From assembly GCA_963773085.1 (NCBI GenBank), contig CAVYZS010000001.1, positions 310,001 to 374,000 on the forward strand: 64,000 nt of DNA, read 5' to 3'. The stretch's first letter is position 1, and each line of letters starts with the position of its first letter. Below the pieces are notes generated by a model, which saw only the letters and a list, made by a program, of their open reading frames with translations, had not been told where the DNA came from and searched no databases. This document shows positions 55,126 to 63,692 of the stretch, piece by piece. The stretch comes from JAENVT01 sp963773085 (GTDB taxonomy: Bacteria > Actinomycetota > Acidimicrobiia > Acidimicrobiales > Ilumatobacteraceae). The position numbers and the translations under genes are program-made.

Positions 55126-55541
55126 CGCATCACCCCGATCGTGGTGAAGCAAACGCACTCGGACTGGTGCTGATCGCGCCCGTCGCGATCGCTCTCGCAA
55201 TTCTGGTCCTGTGGCTCGGTCGCATGGTCGACACCGATGCCCAGGTGCAGGCGGCGAGTTCGGCAGCGGCGCAGGCTGCAGCGCAGCAGCGAACGCCGGC
55301 GGCTGCCACGGTCGCCGCGCAGGTCGCCGCTACGGCGATGCTGACCGATGCCAAGGCCTGCGCAGGCGGGCCGGCGGTCTCGATCGACGTGTCCAACTTC
55401 CGTGCGGGCGGGGATGTCACGGTAGTGGTCACCTGTTCCCCTCAACGCTCCGACCTTCTCATCGGCGGGGCGCGCTCAGCCGCCTTCGCAGGAACCGCGA
55501 CGGCATCGATCGATGGTTACCGGGCAGGAGGATTGCCATGA
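55122..55541 (+). CDS. Second TadE/TadG-like protein
   Basis: From GTG 55122 (about 139 residues) with DRGEANALGLVLIAPVAIAL, ILVLWLGRMVDTDAQVQAAS and an Ala-rich helix, then VVVTCSPQRSDLLIGGARSA. It matches the pseudopilin layout of the flanking genes. GTGA and ATGA overlaps couple it to both. Role: minor pilus or wall-spanning component. Confidence 0.7.
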   Translation: MTHHPDRGEANALGLVLIAPVAIALAILVLWLGRMVDTDAQVQAASSAAAQAAAQQRTPAAATVAAQVAATAMLTDAKACAGGPAVSIDVSNFRAGGDVTVVVTCSPQRSDLLIGGARSAAFAGTATASIDGYRAGGLP

Positions 55542-55957
55542 ATCGACGCGACGCGGGTGGCGACATCGGCTCGGCAACCGTCCTGATGATCACGCTGTGT
55601 TTCACGTTCGTCACCGGTTCGTTGGTGTGGTTGTCGCGCACGGTCGACCAGTCCCTCGACGATCGGACCAATGCGGCTGCGATCGCATTTCAAGCGGCAC
55701 GTTCCGGCGCCCAGGCGCTCGATCCCAGCGCGGCTCGTGCCGGTGTGGTCGCCGTCGACCAAGTGGCCGCTCGGCGGGCGGTGGCATCGACTGCGCAGCG
55801 CCTTCTCGCCGCCAACGGTGACACGGGAGCGTTGACTGCGGTCTCGATCGAGGGCACGCGGGTCACGGTCACGGTCACGATCACGACGACCGGTCGGCCG
55901 GCGTCGGGCACGGGCTCGGCGTCAGCAGTCCCGGGTGTCGACGCACCGCGGCAATAG
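55538..55957 (+). CDS. Third TadE/TadG-like protein
   Basis: The 139-residue product MNRRDAGGDIGSATVLMITL has a single N-terminal helix (ATVLMITLCFTFVTGSLVWL), VDQSLDDRTNAAAIAFQAAR, and a Val/Thr-rich C terminus (VSIEGTRVTVTVTITTTGRP). It starts within the stop of the previous gene. It is the last small pilin-like gene before the LysM-BTAD protein. Confidence 0.7.
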   Translation: MNRRDAGGDIGSATVLMITLCFTFVTGSLVWLSRTVDQSLDDRTNAAAIAFQAARSGAQALDPSAARAGVVAVDQVAARRAVASTAQRLLAANGDTGALTAVSIEGTRVTVTVTITTTGRPASGTGSASAVPGVDAPRQ

Positions 55958-55965
55958 GAGAAGTC

Positions 55966-58900
55966 ATGGCACCTCGAACCCATACCGGACTCGGCGCACG
56001 ACTCGTCAGCGCGCTGGTCGTCGCCGCCACGGTCGTCGTCGGCCTTCCGGCGTTTCTCCTTGCGGTCGCCCTCCAACGCTTCGGCCGCATGTCGCCGCTG
56101 AGCGGCATGCATGCACCGTGGCGATGGTCCATCGATGATCTGCGTTCGTGGGGGAGACGACTTGCCACCGGCCTCGATTCGTCTGCCGAACTCGTCGACC
56201 TGTTCTTCCGCGCCGCGCTGGTCGTCGGTTGGATCTGTGTGGCAATCCTGATCTACACCGTGGTCGACGAGGTCGTGTTCCAGGTGAGCCACGGAATGCC
56301 GTCGTCTCATCATCGCCGCCTGATCGGGGTTGGTTCGCTTGGGCGCAAGTTGGCGTCGGTGCTGGTTGCCGTGCTGCCACTTGTCGCCAACACGACACCG
56401 TTGCTGGCCGGCCCGCCCATCTCGCGGTCGGCTGCCAGCGTCGATCGACCGCTCTTCGACACCCCTGATGCACGTCATCTGGCGGTGCCCACCATGCCGT
56501 TGACAACTCACCCAACGGCTGTGCATCCCTCTGTCAACGGGTGGTCGCTCATCGAAGTGCACCGAGGTGATTCGGTGTGGTCCATCGCCCAACGTGTCGC
56601 CGACGGTCGAGATGTTGCCACCGTCGCCGAATCGATCGTCGGTGCCAATCTCGGAACAGTGATGAACGACGGCCATCGGTTCTCCACGCCGGCTCTGATC
56701 GAGCCGGGATGGATGCTGAACGTGCCGGCGGCGACGGTGCCCGAGCACGTCGCCGAGGGGCAGGAGCTTGCGTTTCCGCTCGAGGAGCCCTACGTCGTCG
56801 TGAGCGGGGATTCATATTGGAAGATCGCCGAAGACCACCTCGACCTATCGGCGAGTCCGGGCACGATCGCGGCCTACACCGAGCAGTTGATGGCAGTCAA
56901 CGCTCCGATGCTGGGGTATCTCGATGAACGGCTGATCCGACCTGGTGACGTCGTCCAACTCGGTGTCGAGACGATCGGCACGGCGGATCCGCTTCCCACC
57001 GACGTGTTGCCACCCGCCGCAGTCGTGCCCACCGCCGTCGACCAGTTGCCTCCACCCCCCATCCCGGCGCCTACCGCCGAAATGCCCGTAGCCCCTGTCC
57101 TTCTCCCACCGCCGATGTCGTTCCCGCCACCGGTGCCCCCGGCGAGCCAGTCGGATGTCGTCACCGTCGACGAACTCTTGTCGGGCAACACCCTTCCGAT
57201 GAAGCGTGGCCTCGGGGCGGCGGTGTTGCTCGCCGGCGGCGCCATCGCAGTACTCGACGCTCGTCGCCGGCAACAGCTTCGTGGTGCCCAGGTGGGCGCC
57301 CATTTCGCGCCACCAACCGGGGCGGCAATCGCAACTGAGACGATGCTTCGTGCACTGAGCCCGGTCGAGCAACTGGCTCGCCTCGATCTCGCGTTGCGTT
57401 GTGTCGCTCCGGGCCTGTCTCGACAGCAGGCGCGAGCCCTGGCGGCGGAAGTGGCCGACGATGGTCAAATCCGCGTCTACACGGATCGTCCGGCGATGGT
57501 GGTGGCCGAACGTTGGACACGCGACATCGACGCCGGAGCGTGGCGTTTGCCCGCCGACGTATCGATCGTCGAACTGGCCGAGACTGCACGCGGCATCGAC
57601 CAACCATGTCCGGCGATCGTTCACATCGGCGAATCAGCCGGTGGGCACCTGTTCGTCGACCTCGAAGCGATAGGGGTGCTGAGCGTCGACGCCTCACCTG
57701 CGGTAGCCGCATCGATCGTGCGATGTGCGGCGGCGTCGCTGGCTGTGTCTCCATTTCTCGAGTCGAGCCGGATCTTCACCGTCGGTCTCGGGTCCGAGGT
57801 GCAACTCGGAAGTCCGAACGTCGAGTCGCACGAGTCGATCGCCGTCGCTGCCGCCGCAGTGAGCGACACGGTGGGCAGCATCGTCATGGCGACCAGCGGC
57901 ACCGTCACGACACTTGCGCTGCGCTGCTCCGCACGCGGCGGCGAGGCCTGGGAGCCTTCGTTGTTGCTGGCAGTCGGCGTCGACAACCCCGATGAACTGG
58001 ACGCGCTCGTGCCCCTGGCCGGTGGCGGAGGGCGCGGTGTCGGCGTGATGATCGACCGACCGGTCGTCGGAAGTGGCGGTGCGCTACGCCTTCATGATGT
58101 CGATTTCGTGCTCGAACCGCTGGGCATTCACGTGAGTCCGACCGGTCTGTCAACGGCCGACGTTGCAGCTGTCGACAGTCTGCTCGAGCATGCCGAATGG
58201 CCGTTGTTGGCGGCCGCCGAGGAGTTGGCCGATGCGCCGACCGTCGCTGCCCCAACGTTCAGTGGCCGACAACACGAACTCGTCGTCCACATACTCGGCC
58301 GGGTCGCGGTGCAGTCAAGGGATGGCACACCGGTCGGGTTCGATCGGTCGAAGGCGCAGGAGCTCGTGGTCTGGCTGAGTCAGCATCGTCACCGTCCAAC
58401 CCGCGCCTCGGCGCGAACTGCGCTGTGGGAGCTCGCCGTGCGCGACACAACGTTCTCCAACGTGGTCAGCGACGCCCGCCGGGCAATGGCCAAGGTCGTA
58501 CCACCGCCCGCAGGGCAGGAGTGGATCGGACGAACGATGAACGAGGACCTGCCGTTGCACGACCTGGTTGTCAGTGACACCGAGCTGTTGGCCCAGCGAG
58601 TTGCCGCGGCCCGTGGGCTCGATGATCGAGCTGCGATCGAGGTGCTGTGTCCGGGTGTGGCACTGATCCACGGCATGCCGTTCGAGGGCACGTCGTACTT
58701 GTGGCCAGATGCCGAGGGCATCACGTCGTCTCTCGTGTTGTTGGCTACTTCTGCGGCAGCGCAACTTGCCGGCTGCTATCTGGCCATCGGGGATGTCGAT
58801 GGTGTGTTCTGGGCAACCGGACAAGGGCTGAAGGTGCTGGCCGGCCACGAGGAGCTGATCGCCCTGCGCATGCGGGCCCACGCCGACCGCGGCGATCTCG

Positions 58901-59028
58901 CCGGCGTGCGCGGCGAATGGGAGAGTTACGAGCGAGCCATTCAAGCCGACACGTGGGCCGCGGCCGAACCCTCACCCAAGCTGGTCGATCTGCGCCGCCA
59001 GCTGCTGTCGCCCTCGCTGGCGTCGTGA
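55966..59028 (+). CDS. Membrane LysM-BTAD domain protein of the Tad locus
   Basis: The 1,020-residue product starts after AGGAG. Membrane helices lie near residues 14-36, 80-100 and 127-150. Two LysM-like modules follow (LIEVHRGDSVWSIAQRVADG near 195; VVVSGDSYWKIAEDHLDLSA near 281), then a Pro-rich spacer (345-395) and another helix (GLGAAVLLAGGAIAVLDARR near 410). The C-terminal 240 residues carry a SARP-like segment (VHILGRVAVQSRDGTPVGFD, SARTALWELAVRDTTFSNVV) and a TPR-like BTAD. The design links wall binding outside to a regulator-like domain inside. Its position as last gene of the Tad operon suggests envelope-linked control of pilus assembly; this is inference. Confidence 0.8.
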   Translation: MAPRTHTGLGARLVSALVVAATVVVGLPAFLLAVALQRFGRMSPLSGMHAPWRWSIDDLRSWGRRLATGLDSSAELVDLFFRAALVVGWICVAILIYTVVDEVVFQVSHGMPSSHHRRLIGVGSLGRKLASVLVAVLPLVANTTPLLAGPPISRSAASVDRPLFDTPDARHLAVPTMPLTTHPTAVHPSVNGWSLIEVHRGDSVWSIAQRVADGRDVATVAESIVGANLGTVMNDGHRFSTPALIEPGWMLNVPAATVPEHVAEGQELAFPLEEPYVVVSGDSYWKIAEDHLDLSASPGTIAAYTEQLMAVNAPMLGYLDERLIRPGDVVQLGVETIGTADPLPTDVLPPAAVVPTAVDQLPPPPIPAPTAEMPVAPVLLPPPMSFPPPVPPASQSDVVTVDELLSGNTLPMKRGLGAAVLLAGGAIAVLDARRRQQLRGAQVGAHFAPPTGAAIATETMLRALSPVEQLARLDLALRCVAPGLSRQQARALAAEVADDGQIRVYTDRPAMVVAERWTRDIDAGAWRLPADVSIVELAETARGIDQPCPAIVHIGESAGGHLFVDLEAIGVLSVDASPAVAASIVRCAAASLAVSPFLESSRIFTVGLGSEVQLGSPNVESHESIAVAAAAVSDTVGSIVMATSGTVTTLALRCSARGGEAWEPSLLLAVGVDNPDELDALVPLAGGGGRGVGVMIDRPVVGSGGALRLHDVDFVLEPLGIHVSPTGLSTADVAAVDSLLEHAEWPLLAAAEELADAPTVAAPTFSGRQHELVVHILGRVAVQSRDGTPVGFDRSKAQELVVWLSQHRHRPTRASARTALWELAVRDTTFSNVVSDARRAMAKVVPPPAGQEWIGRTMNEDLPLHDLVVSDTELLAQRVAAARGLDDRAAIEVLCPGVALIHGMPFEGTSYLWPDAEGITSSLVLLATSAAAQLAGCYLAIGDVDGVFWATGQGLKVLAGHEELIALRMRAHADRGDLAGVRGEWESYERAIQADTWAAAEPSPKLVDLRRQLLSPSLAS

Positions 59029-59126
59029 GGCCGCACGACACCTCGACCGATCGCAGGCGTCAGCGATCTCCCTCGGGCGCGAAACTAGAACCCGTCGTTC
59101 CAAAAGCGCACCCGAGCACTTCGCAC

Positions 59127-59165
59127 GGGCGCGTTTCACGACGCCGGAGTTCCGGAATCGCGCCC
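59127..59165. terminator. Hairpin between convergent genes
   Basis: Arms gggcgcgtttc (59127-59137) and gaatcgcgccc (59155-59165) pair with one mismatch around a 17-base loop. The stem lies between the LysM-BTAD stop (59028) and the nitronate monooxygenase stop (59196), where a bidirectional terminator is expected. Its arms resemble those at 1785-1823. Confidence 0.5.
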
Positions 59166-59195
59166 GACCAGACGGCGGGGTCGGTGTGGCTCGGG

Positions 59196-60623
59196 TCAGG
59201 TCCCCGCGGTCGCGGAGAGCAGGTAGTCGACGACATCCGCCGCTGAATAGCTGCCGTCGGCGGCCAGCGAACGGACGGCGCGTTCGAGGTCGTTGCCCGC
59301 CGTGACGATTGGTGGCTCTGCGCCTTGTTCACGCATCTGTCCAAGTCCGATCGTCGCCAGCAGGCCGTTGCACAGGCACTTGCGTCCCTCGGTGTCGTCG
59401 AGTTCGCCCCCCTTGCCCACATAGTCGGCTTCTGGTTCCGCGGTGCAGCGATAGCCGACCGAGCCACCGTCGCGAACGTACGCCGTGCGCAGGAAACCGA
59501 GGTCGCACACCCGCTCCCGCGAGGTATAGGCCTCGATGTCGGAGACCGTGTTGTCGAGCGCGACGACCTTGAACGGATACCCGCTCGGTGAGGCGCGTGG
59601 ATCGGTGTGCACGCGCAACGTGCCGGTGAGGGCGCGGCTGATGATGTCGTGTTTGATCGACGGATCGATGCCCGATTCATCGCACAACGCGAAGGCCGAT
59701 CCAACTTGAATGCCGGCGGCCCCCATCGCGAGTGCTTCGCAGAGCCGATCGGGCGACCCGTAGCCCCCAGCCAGCCAGAACGGGATGCCGAGCGTCGCGA
59801 GTGCGTCGAGGTCGACGTCGTCTCGAGGCCCATAGACAGGTTGTCCTTCGTCGTCGAGTACCAGCTTCGCCCGCGGCGGCGCGTTGTGCCCGCCGGCGAT
59901 GGGCCCCTCGACGACGAAGCCATCGGGCCGCCCGTGGTCGCTCTTGGCGAGGAAGCTTGCCAGGGTGTTCGAGGCGATGACGGCCAGGAACCATGGTCGA
60001 ACCAGCGGTGCCATGCGGGTGTCGCCGACGAACTCGGCAGGATCGAATCGGGTCAGCCTCTCGTCATCCGGTGCCGCGCCGACGACCGAGATGCGATATG
60101 TCGCCGGTTGACCTGCGGCAAGCAGATCGAGGACGTGCGGGATCTCCTTCGGAATTCCGGCTCCCATCAACACCGCGTCGGCACCGCCCAGCATGGCGCC
60201 GTACAGCGCGTAGAGCGTCGGGAGTTGGATCTTCTCGAGATAGTTGATCCCGACGAGGCCGTCGTGGCCATCCTTGGCGAGCCAGACCTCGGCGAAATTG
60301 GCGAGCACGGTCAGGTCGACGAGCGACGACGGTGGATCGAGTCGCTGCGCGGGCACGGTGAGATAGCGCCCGCCGGGTGACCTCCCGTTGGCGCGGTAGT
60401 AGCGACGCAGCACGCGTTCGACGACGTCGGGTCGCACGAAGTGCTCGTATGCCCGGCGCAGATGTCCGCCACGATCGCCGTCGTTCAGTCGACGGGCGTG
60501 CACGACGTCGATGGCAACACCGGAGACGACGCCGAGCTGACCCTTTCGAGACACGGCGCTGGCCAACTCCCACGAGGAAACACCGACGCCCATTCCCCCT
60601 TGGATCAATTTCGGCAGCATCAT
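59196..60623 (-). CDS. Nitronate monooxygenase family protein
   Basis: The 475-residue product MMLPKLIQGGMGVGVSSWEL has the FMN barrel blocks QLGVVSGVAIDVVHARRL, GINYLEKIQLPTLYALYGAM, AVLMGAGIPKEIPHVLDLLA, FVVEGPIAGGHNAPPRAKLV (active-site His), PFWLAGGYGSPDRLCEALAM and GAAGIQVGSAFALCDESG. A Cys-rich C-terminal extension (CTAEPEADYVGKG, KCLCNGLLATIGLGQMREQG) follows. These flavoenzymes oxidise alkyl nitronates; some relatives are enoyl reductase-like. A strong palindrome lies 8 bp before its start. Confidence 0.85.
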   Translation of the reverse strand: MMLPKLIQGGMGVGVSSWELASAVSRKGQLGVVSGVAIDVVHARRLNDGDRGGHLRRAYEHFVRPDVVERVLRRYYRANGRSPGGRYLTVPAQRLDPPSSLVDLTVLANFAEVWLAKDGHDGLVGINYLEKIQLPTLYALYGAMLGGADAVLMGAGIPKEIPHVLDLLAAGQPATYRISVVGAAPDDERLTRFDPAEFVGDTRMAPLVRPWFLAVIASNTLASFLAKSDHGRPDGFVVEGPIAGGHNAPPRAKLVLDDEGQPVYGPRDDVDLDALATLGIPFWLAGGYGSPDRLCEALAMGAAGIQVGSAFALCDESGIDPSIKHDIISRALTGTLRVHTDPRASPSGYPFKVVALDNTVSDIEAYTSRERVCDLGFLRTAYVRDGGSVGYRCTAEPEADYVGKGGELDDTEGRKCLCNGLLATIGLGQMREQGAEPPIVTAGNDLERAVRSLAADGSYSAADVVDYLLSATAGT

Positions 60624-60630
60624 CCAATTA

Positions 60631-60652
60631 ACCTACCTACTGGTAGGTAGGT
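60631..60652. promoter_or_regulatory. TetR-type palindromic operator between divergent genes
   Basis: Perfect 10-base arms acctacctac (60631-60640) and gtaggtaggt (60643-60652) flank a 2-base spacer. The site is 8 bp from the nitronate monooxygenase start and 66 bp from the sulfatase start. Length and symmetry match TetR-family operators. No TetR gene is in the window. Confidence 0.6.
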
Positions 60653-60717
60653 AGGCAAGGGACTTGGGTCTTGTCTCAGTTAGGCCGCAGGGCTAAAGGA
60701 CATAGTCTGCGAGGCCG

Positions 60718-62235
60718 ATGACCGCGCAGCCGAACATCCTCCTCGTAATGGCCGACCAGCTGGCCGCTTCGTTCCTGCCGAGCTACGGGCACCCAATCGT
60801 GAAGGCGCCGGCCCTGAAGCGTCTGGCAGATCGTGGCGTGCAATTCACGTCGATGTACAGCAACAGCCCGCTGTGCGCACCGGCACGTTTCTTGATGATG
60901 TCGGGTCAAAGGAACTCGCGGATCGCGGCCTACGACAACGCCTCCGAATTTGCCGCCTCGATCCCAACCTTCGCCCATCATCTGCGCAGCGCCGGCTACC
61001 AGACGTGCCTGGCCGGGAAGATGCACTTCGTCGGACCGGATCAGCTCCATGGGTTCGAGGAGCGCCTGACCACCGACATCTATCCCGCCGACTTCGGATG
61101 GACCCCGAACTGGGACGACGCCGACGCACGTTTCGACTGGTGGTTCCACAACATGGACAGTGTGGTCAACGCCGGAGTTGCCGAGGTTACCAACCAACTC
61201 GACTTCGACGACGAGGTCGGCTTCCGCGGAATCCGCAAACTGCGCGATCTGGCGCGCAGCTCCGACGAACGTCCATGGATGTTGACCGTGTCGTTCACCC
61301 ATCCGCACGATCCGTACGCGATGCGTCAGACATACTGGGACCGCTACGACCATGACGCCATCGATCTCCCACGTGTCGGGCCACTACCGGTCGACCAGAT
61401 CGATCCACACAGCCGCCGACTGCGCAACGTGTCGGCCATGGACCAGACCGAGATCACCGAGTCGCACATCCGCAACGCCCGCCACGCGTACTACTCGTCC
61501 ATCGCCTATGTCGACGACTGGGTCGGCGCGCTCGTCAGCACGCTCGAAACGTGCGGCATCGCCGACAACACGGTGGTGATGTTCACGGCCGACCATGGCG
61601 ACATGCTCGGCGAGCGTGGCCTGTGGTACAAGATGAACTTCTTCGAGGGCGCCAGCCGTGTCCCGCTGATCGTCACCGGTCCAGGGATTGTCCAGGGCAT
61701 CGCCTCGGAGAACGTGTCGCTGCTCGACGTCATGCCCACGTTGCTGGACCTCGCCGGTGTCGAATGCCCGGAACAGGCCGATGGCACCAGCCTCGTGCCG
61801 CTGCTCGGCGGCGACCGTGACCCGGAGCGCACCGTCTACGGGGAATACCTCGGTGAAGGGGCCATCGCGCCGATCCTGATGATCCGTCGCGACAACCTGA
61901 AGTTCATCTTCTGCGAGGACGACCCGCCGCAGTTGTACGACCTTGTCGCCGATCCGGACGAGCTCGTCAATCTCGCCAAGGTGACCGAGCATTCGGCGCT
62001 GGTCTCCGGGTTCGAGGTCGAGGTCGGACGGCGCTGGCAGCCGGCTCAGCTGAAGGCCGCCGTGATAGCCAACCAGCACGCCCGCCGCACCGTCGACACG
62101 GCGCTGCGCACGGGGCGGCACACCTCGTGGGATCACCAACCGATCGACGACGCATCTGCGCAGTACATGCGCAACCATCTCGACCTGAACGCCGTCGAGG
62201 GTTCACGGCGGCTTTCCACACCTCCGTCGGGCTGA
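60718..62235 (+). CDS. Sulfatase, probably choline-sulfatase type
   Basis: The 505-residue product begins QPNILLVMADQLAASFLPSY. It has the formylglycine motif SPLCAPARFLMMSGQ (CxPxR), TCLAGKMHFVGPDQLHGFEE, FTHPHDPYAM, VMFTADHGDMLGERGLWYK and MNFFEGASRVPLIV. HGFEERLTTDIYPADF is typical of choline-sulfatases (BetC). No signal peptide is visible, so it is likely cytoplasmic and acts on an imported sulfate ester. The downstream BMP transporter could supply the substrate. Confidence 0.82.
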   Translation: MTAQPNILLVMADQLAASFLPSYGHPIVKAPALKRLADRGVQFTSMYSNSPLCAPARFLMMSGQRNSRIAAYDNASEFAASIPTFAHHLRSAGYQTCLAGKMHFVGPDQLHGFEERLTTDIYPADFGWTPNWDDADARFDWWFHNMDSVVNAGVAEVTNQLDFDDEVGFRGIRKLRDLARSSDERPWMLTVSFTHPHDPYAMRQTYWDRYDHDAIDLPRVGPLPVDQIDPHSRRLRNVSAMDQTEITESHIRNARHAYYSSIAYVDDWVGALVSTLETCGIADNTVVMFTADHGDMLGERGLWYKMNFFEGASRVPLIVTGPGIVQGIASENVSLLDVMPTLLDLAGVECPEQADGTSLVPLLGGDRDPERTVYGEYLGEGAIAPILMIRRDNLKFIFCEDDPPQLYDLVADPDELVNLAKVTEHSALVSGFEVEVGRRWQPAQLKAAVIANQHARRTVDTALRTGRHTSWDHQPIDDASAQYMRNHLDLNAVEGSRRLSTPPSG

Positions 62236-62357
62236 TTCCGCACCTGGCGCGGGTTTGTTCCACTTCCGGGCCCGTGGTTACTGTCGGGGTAGGCAAGGTC
62301 AGTCTTCGAAGGGTGACGCACCGTGTGTCGAGTTGCGAACCAGTTGCGTCACGCCGT

Positions 62358-62371
62358 CCCACATATGTGGG
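62358..62371. promoter_or_regulatory. Perfect 14-bp palindrome upstream of the BMP transporter
   Basis: CCCACATATGTGGG lies about 100 bp before the substrate-binding protein start, in a 236-base gap that otherwise shows no gene. It is a candidate operator for the transporter operon. Confidence 0.4.
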
Positions 62372-62471
62372 GATCTGGCGACCGATCTGTCGATGTCTGC
62401 ACCAGCTTCTCGCGCAGGCGAGCGGACGACAGGAGCACGGAGGCTCTCGTCATCGATGAAAGGAACAACCC

Positions 62472-63692
62472 ATGACCATCAAGCGAAGGACTCGGCGCCG
62501 GCTGGCAGCCGGAATTCTCGCCCTCGGCCTTATCGCCGCTTGCGGTAGTGACGACACCGCGAGCGATGCAACCGCGAGCGATGCAACCGCGAGCGATGCA
62601 ACCGCGAGCGGTGGAACGGCGGGCGACGCAACCGTCGCCGACACTGCCGCCTCCGCCACCAACGGCACGACGGGTGCGGGTGGATCCACCGAGCCCATCA
62701 AGGTCGCGTTCGTCTACGTCGGTCCGGTCGGAGATGCCGGATGGACCAAGCGGCACGATGACGGCCGCAAGGAGCTCGAGGCCGCACTCGGCGACAAGGT
62801 GGAAACGACGTTCCTGGAGAGCGTGCCGGAAGGTGCCGAGTCCGAGGCGGTCTTCGATCGACTCGCTCGTGAAGGCAACAAGGTCATCTTCGGAACCTCG
62901 TTCGGGTACATGGACCAGATGCTCGCCGTCGCCGAGAAATACCCCGATGTCGTGTTCATGCACGCCACGGGGTTCAAGGTCGCCGACAACATGGGTACGT
63001 ACTTCGGCGCCGCCGAAGAAGCGCGCTACCTGTCGGGAATGGCCGCAGGCGCCATGACGAAGACCAACAAACTGGGCTACGTCGCCGCGTTCCCCATCCC
63101 CGAGGTGATCCGCGGCATCAACGCTTTCACCCTCGGTGCGCAGCGAGTGAACCCTGATGTGACCGTCGACGTCGTGTGGACCTCCACCTGGTTCGATCCC
63201 ACGATCGAGAAGGAAGGGGCCCAATCGCTGCTCAATGGTGGTGCCGATGTGATCGCCCAGCACCAGGACACTCCCTCGGCCGGCGAGGCTGCACAGGCCG
63301 CAGGCGCCCGATGGGTGGGCTACAACGACGACATGTCCCGCTTCGCGCCCGACGCCTGGCTCACTGCGCCGGTCTGGGACTGGGGTCCGTTCTACATCAA
63401 GACCGTCGAGGACGTGATCGCGGGCACCTGGAAGTCGGAGCAGTTCTACGGCAATATGGCCGGGGGCATGGTGACGTTGGCCCCAGTGTCCGATTCCGTG
63501 CCACAGGCAACCCGCGACGAGATCGCCAGCGTGCAGGCGCAGATCGTGAGCGGTGAGTTCGCGCCGTTCACCGGACCGATCAACAAGCAGGACGGGACTG
63601 AGGCATACGCCGCCGGCGTCGTCGCCGAACTCGGTGACCTCCTCGGTATGGACTACTTCGTCGAAGGCGTCGTCGGAAGTCCCACGGGCTAG
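62472..63692 (+). CDS. BMP-family ABC transporter substrate-binding lipoprotein
   Basis: The 406-residue product has a signal peptide with lipobox LIAAC (Cys24), a low-complexity TASDA linker, then KVAFVYVGPVGDAGWTKRHD, KVIFGTSFGYMDQMLAVAEK, PDVVFMHATGFKVADNMGTY, KLGYVAAFPIPEVIRGINAF, GADVIAQHQDTPSAGEAAQA and WDWGPFYIKTVEDVIAG. This is the basic membrane protein (PnrA/Med-like) family, which usually binds purine nucleosides. AAAGGA precedes the ATG. The ATPase gene starts 1 base into its stop codon. Confidence 0.9.
   Translation: MTIKRRTRRRLAAGILALGLIAACGSDDTASDATASDATASDATASGGTAGDATVADTAASATNGTTGAGGSTEPIKVAFVYVGPVGDAGWTKRHDDGRKELEAALGDKVETTFLESVPEGAESEAVFDRLAREGNKVIFGTSFGYMDQMLAVAEKYPDVVFMHATGFKVADNMGTYFGAAEEARYLSGMAAGAMTKTNKLGYVAAFPIPEVIRGINAFTLGAQRVNPDVTVDVVWTSTWFDPTIEKEGAQSLLNGGADVIAQHQDTPSAGEAAQAAGARWVGYNDDMSRFAPDAWLTAPVWDWGPFYIKTVEDVIAGTWKSEQFYGNMAGGMVTLAPVSDSVPQATRDEIASVQAQIVSGEFAPFTGPINKQDGTEAYAAGVVAELGDLLGMDYFVEGVVGSPTG
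62556..62615. repeat. Tandem 15-bp repeats in the lipoprotein linker
   Basis: The unit accgcgagcgatgca occurs three times exactly (62556-62600) and once diverged (62601-62615). It encodes TASDA pentapeptides just after the lipid-anchored Cys, a flexible tether. Confidence 0.75.
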
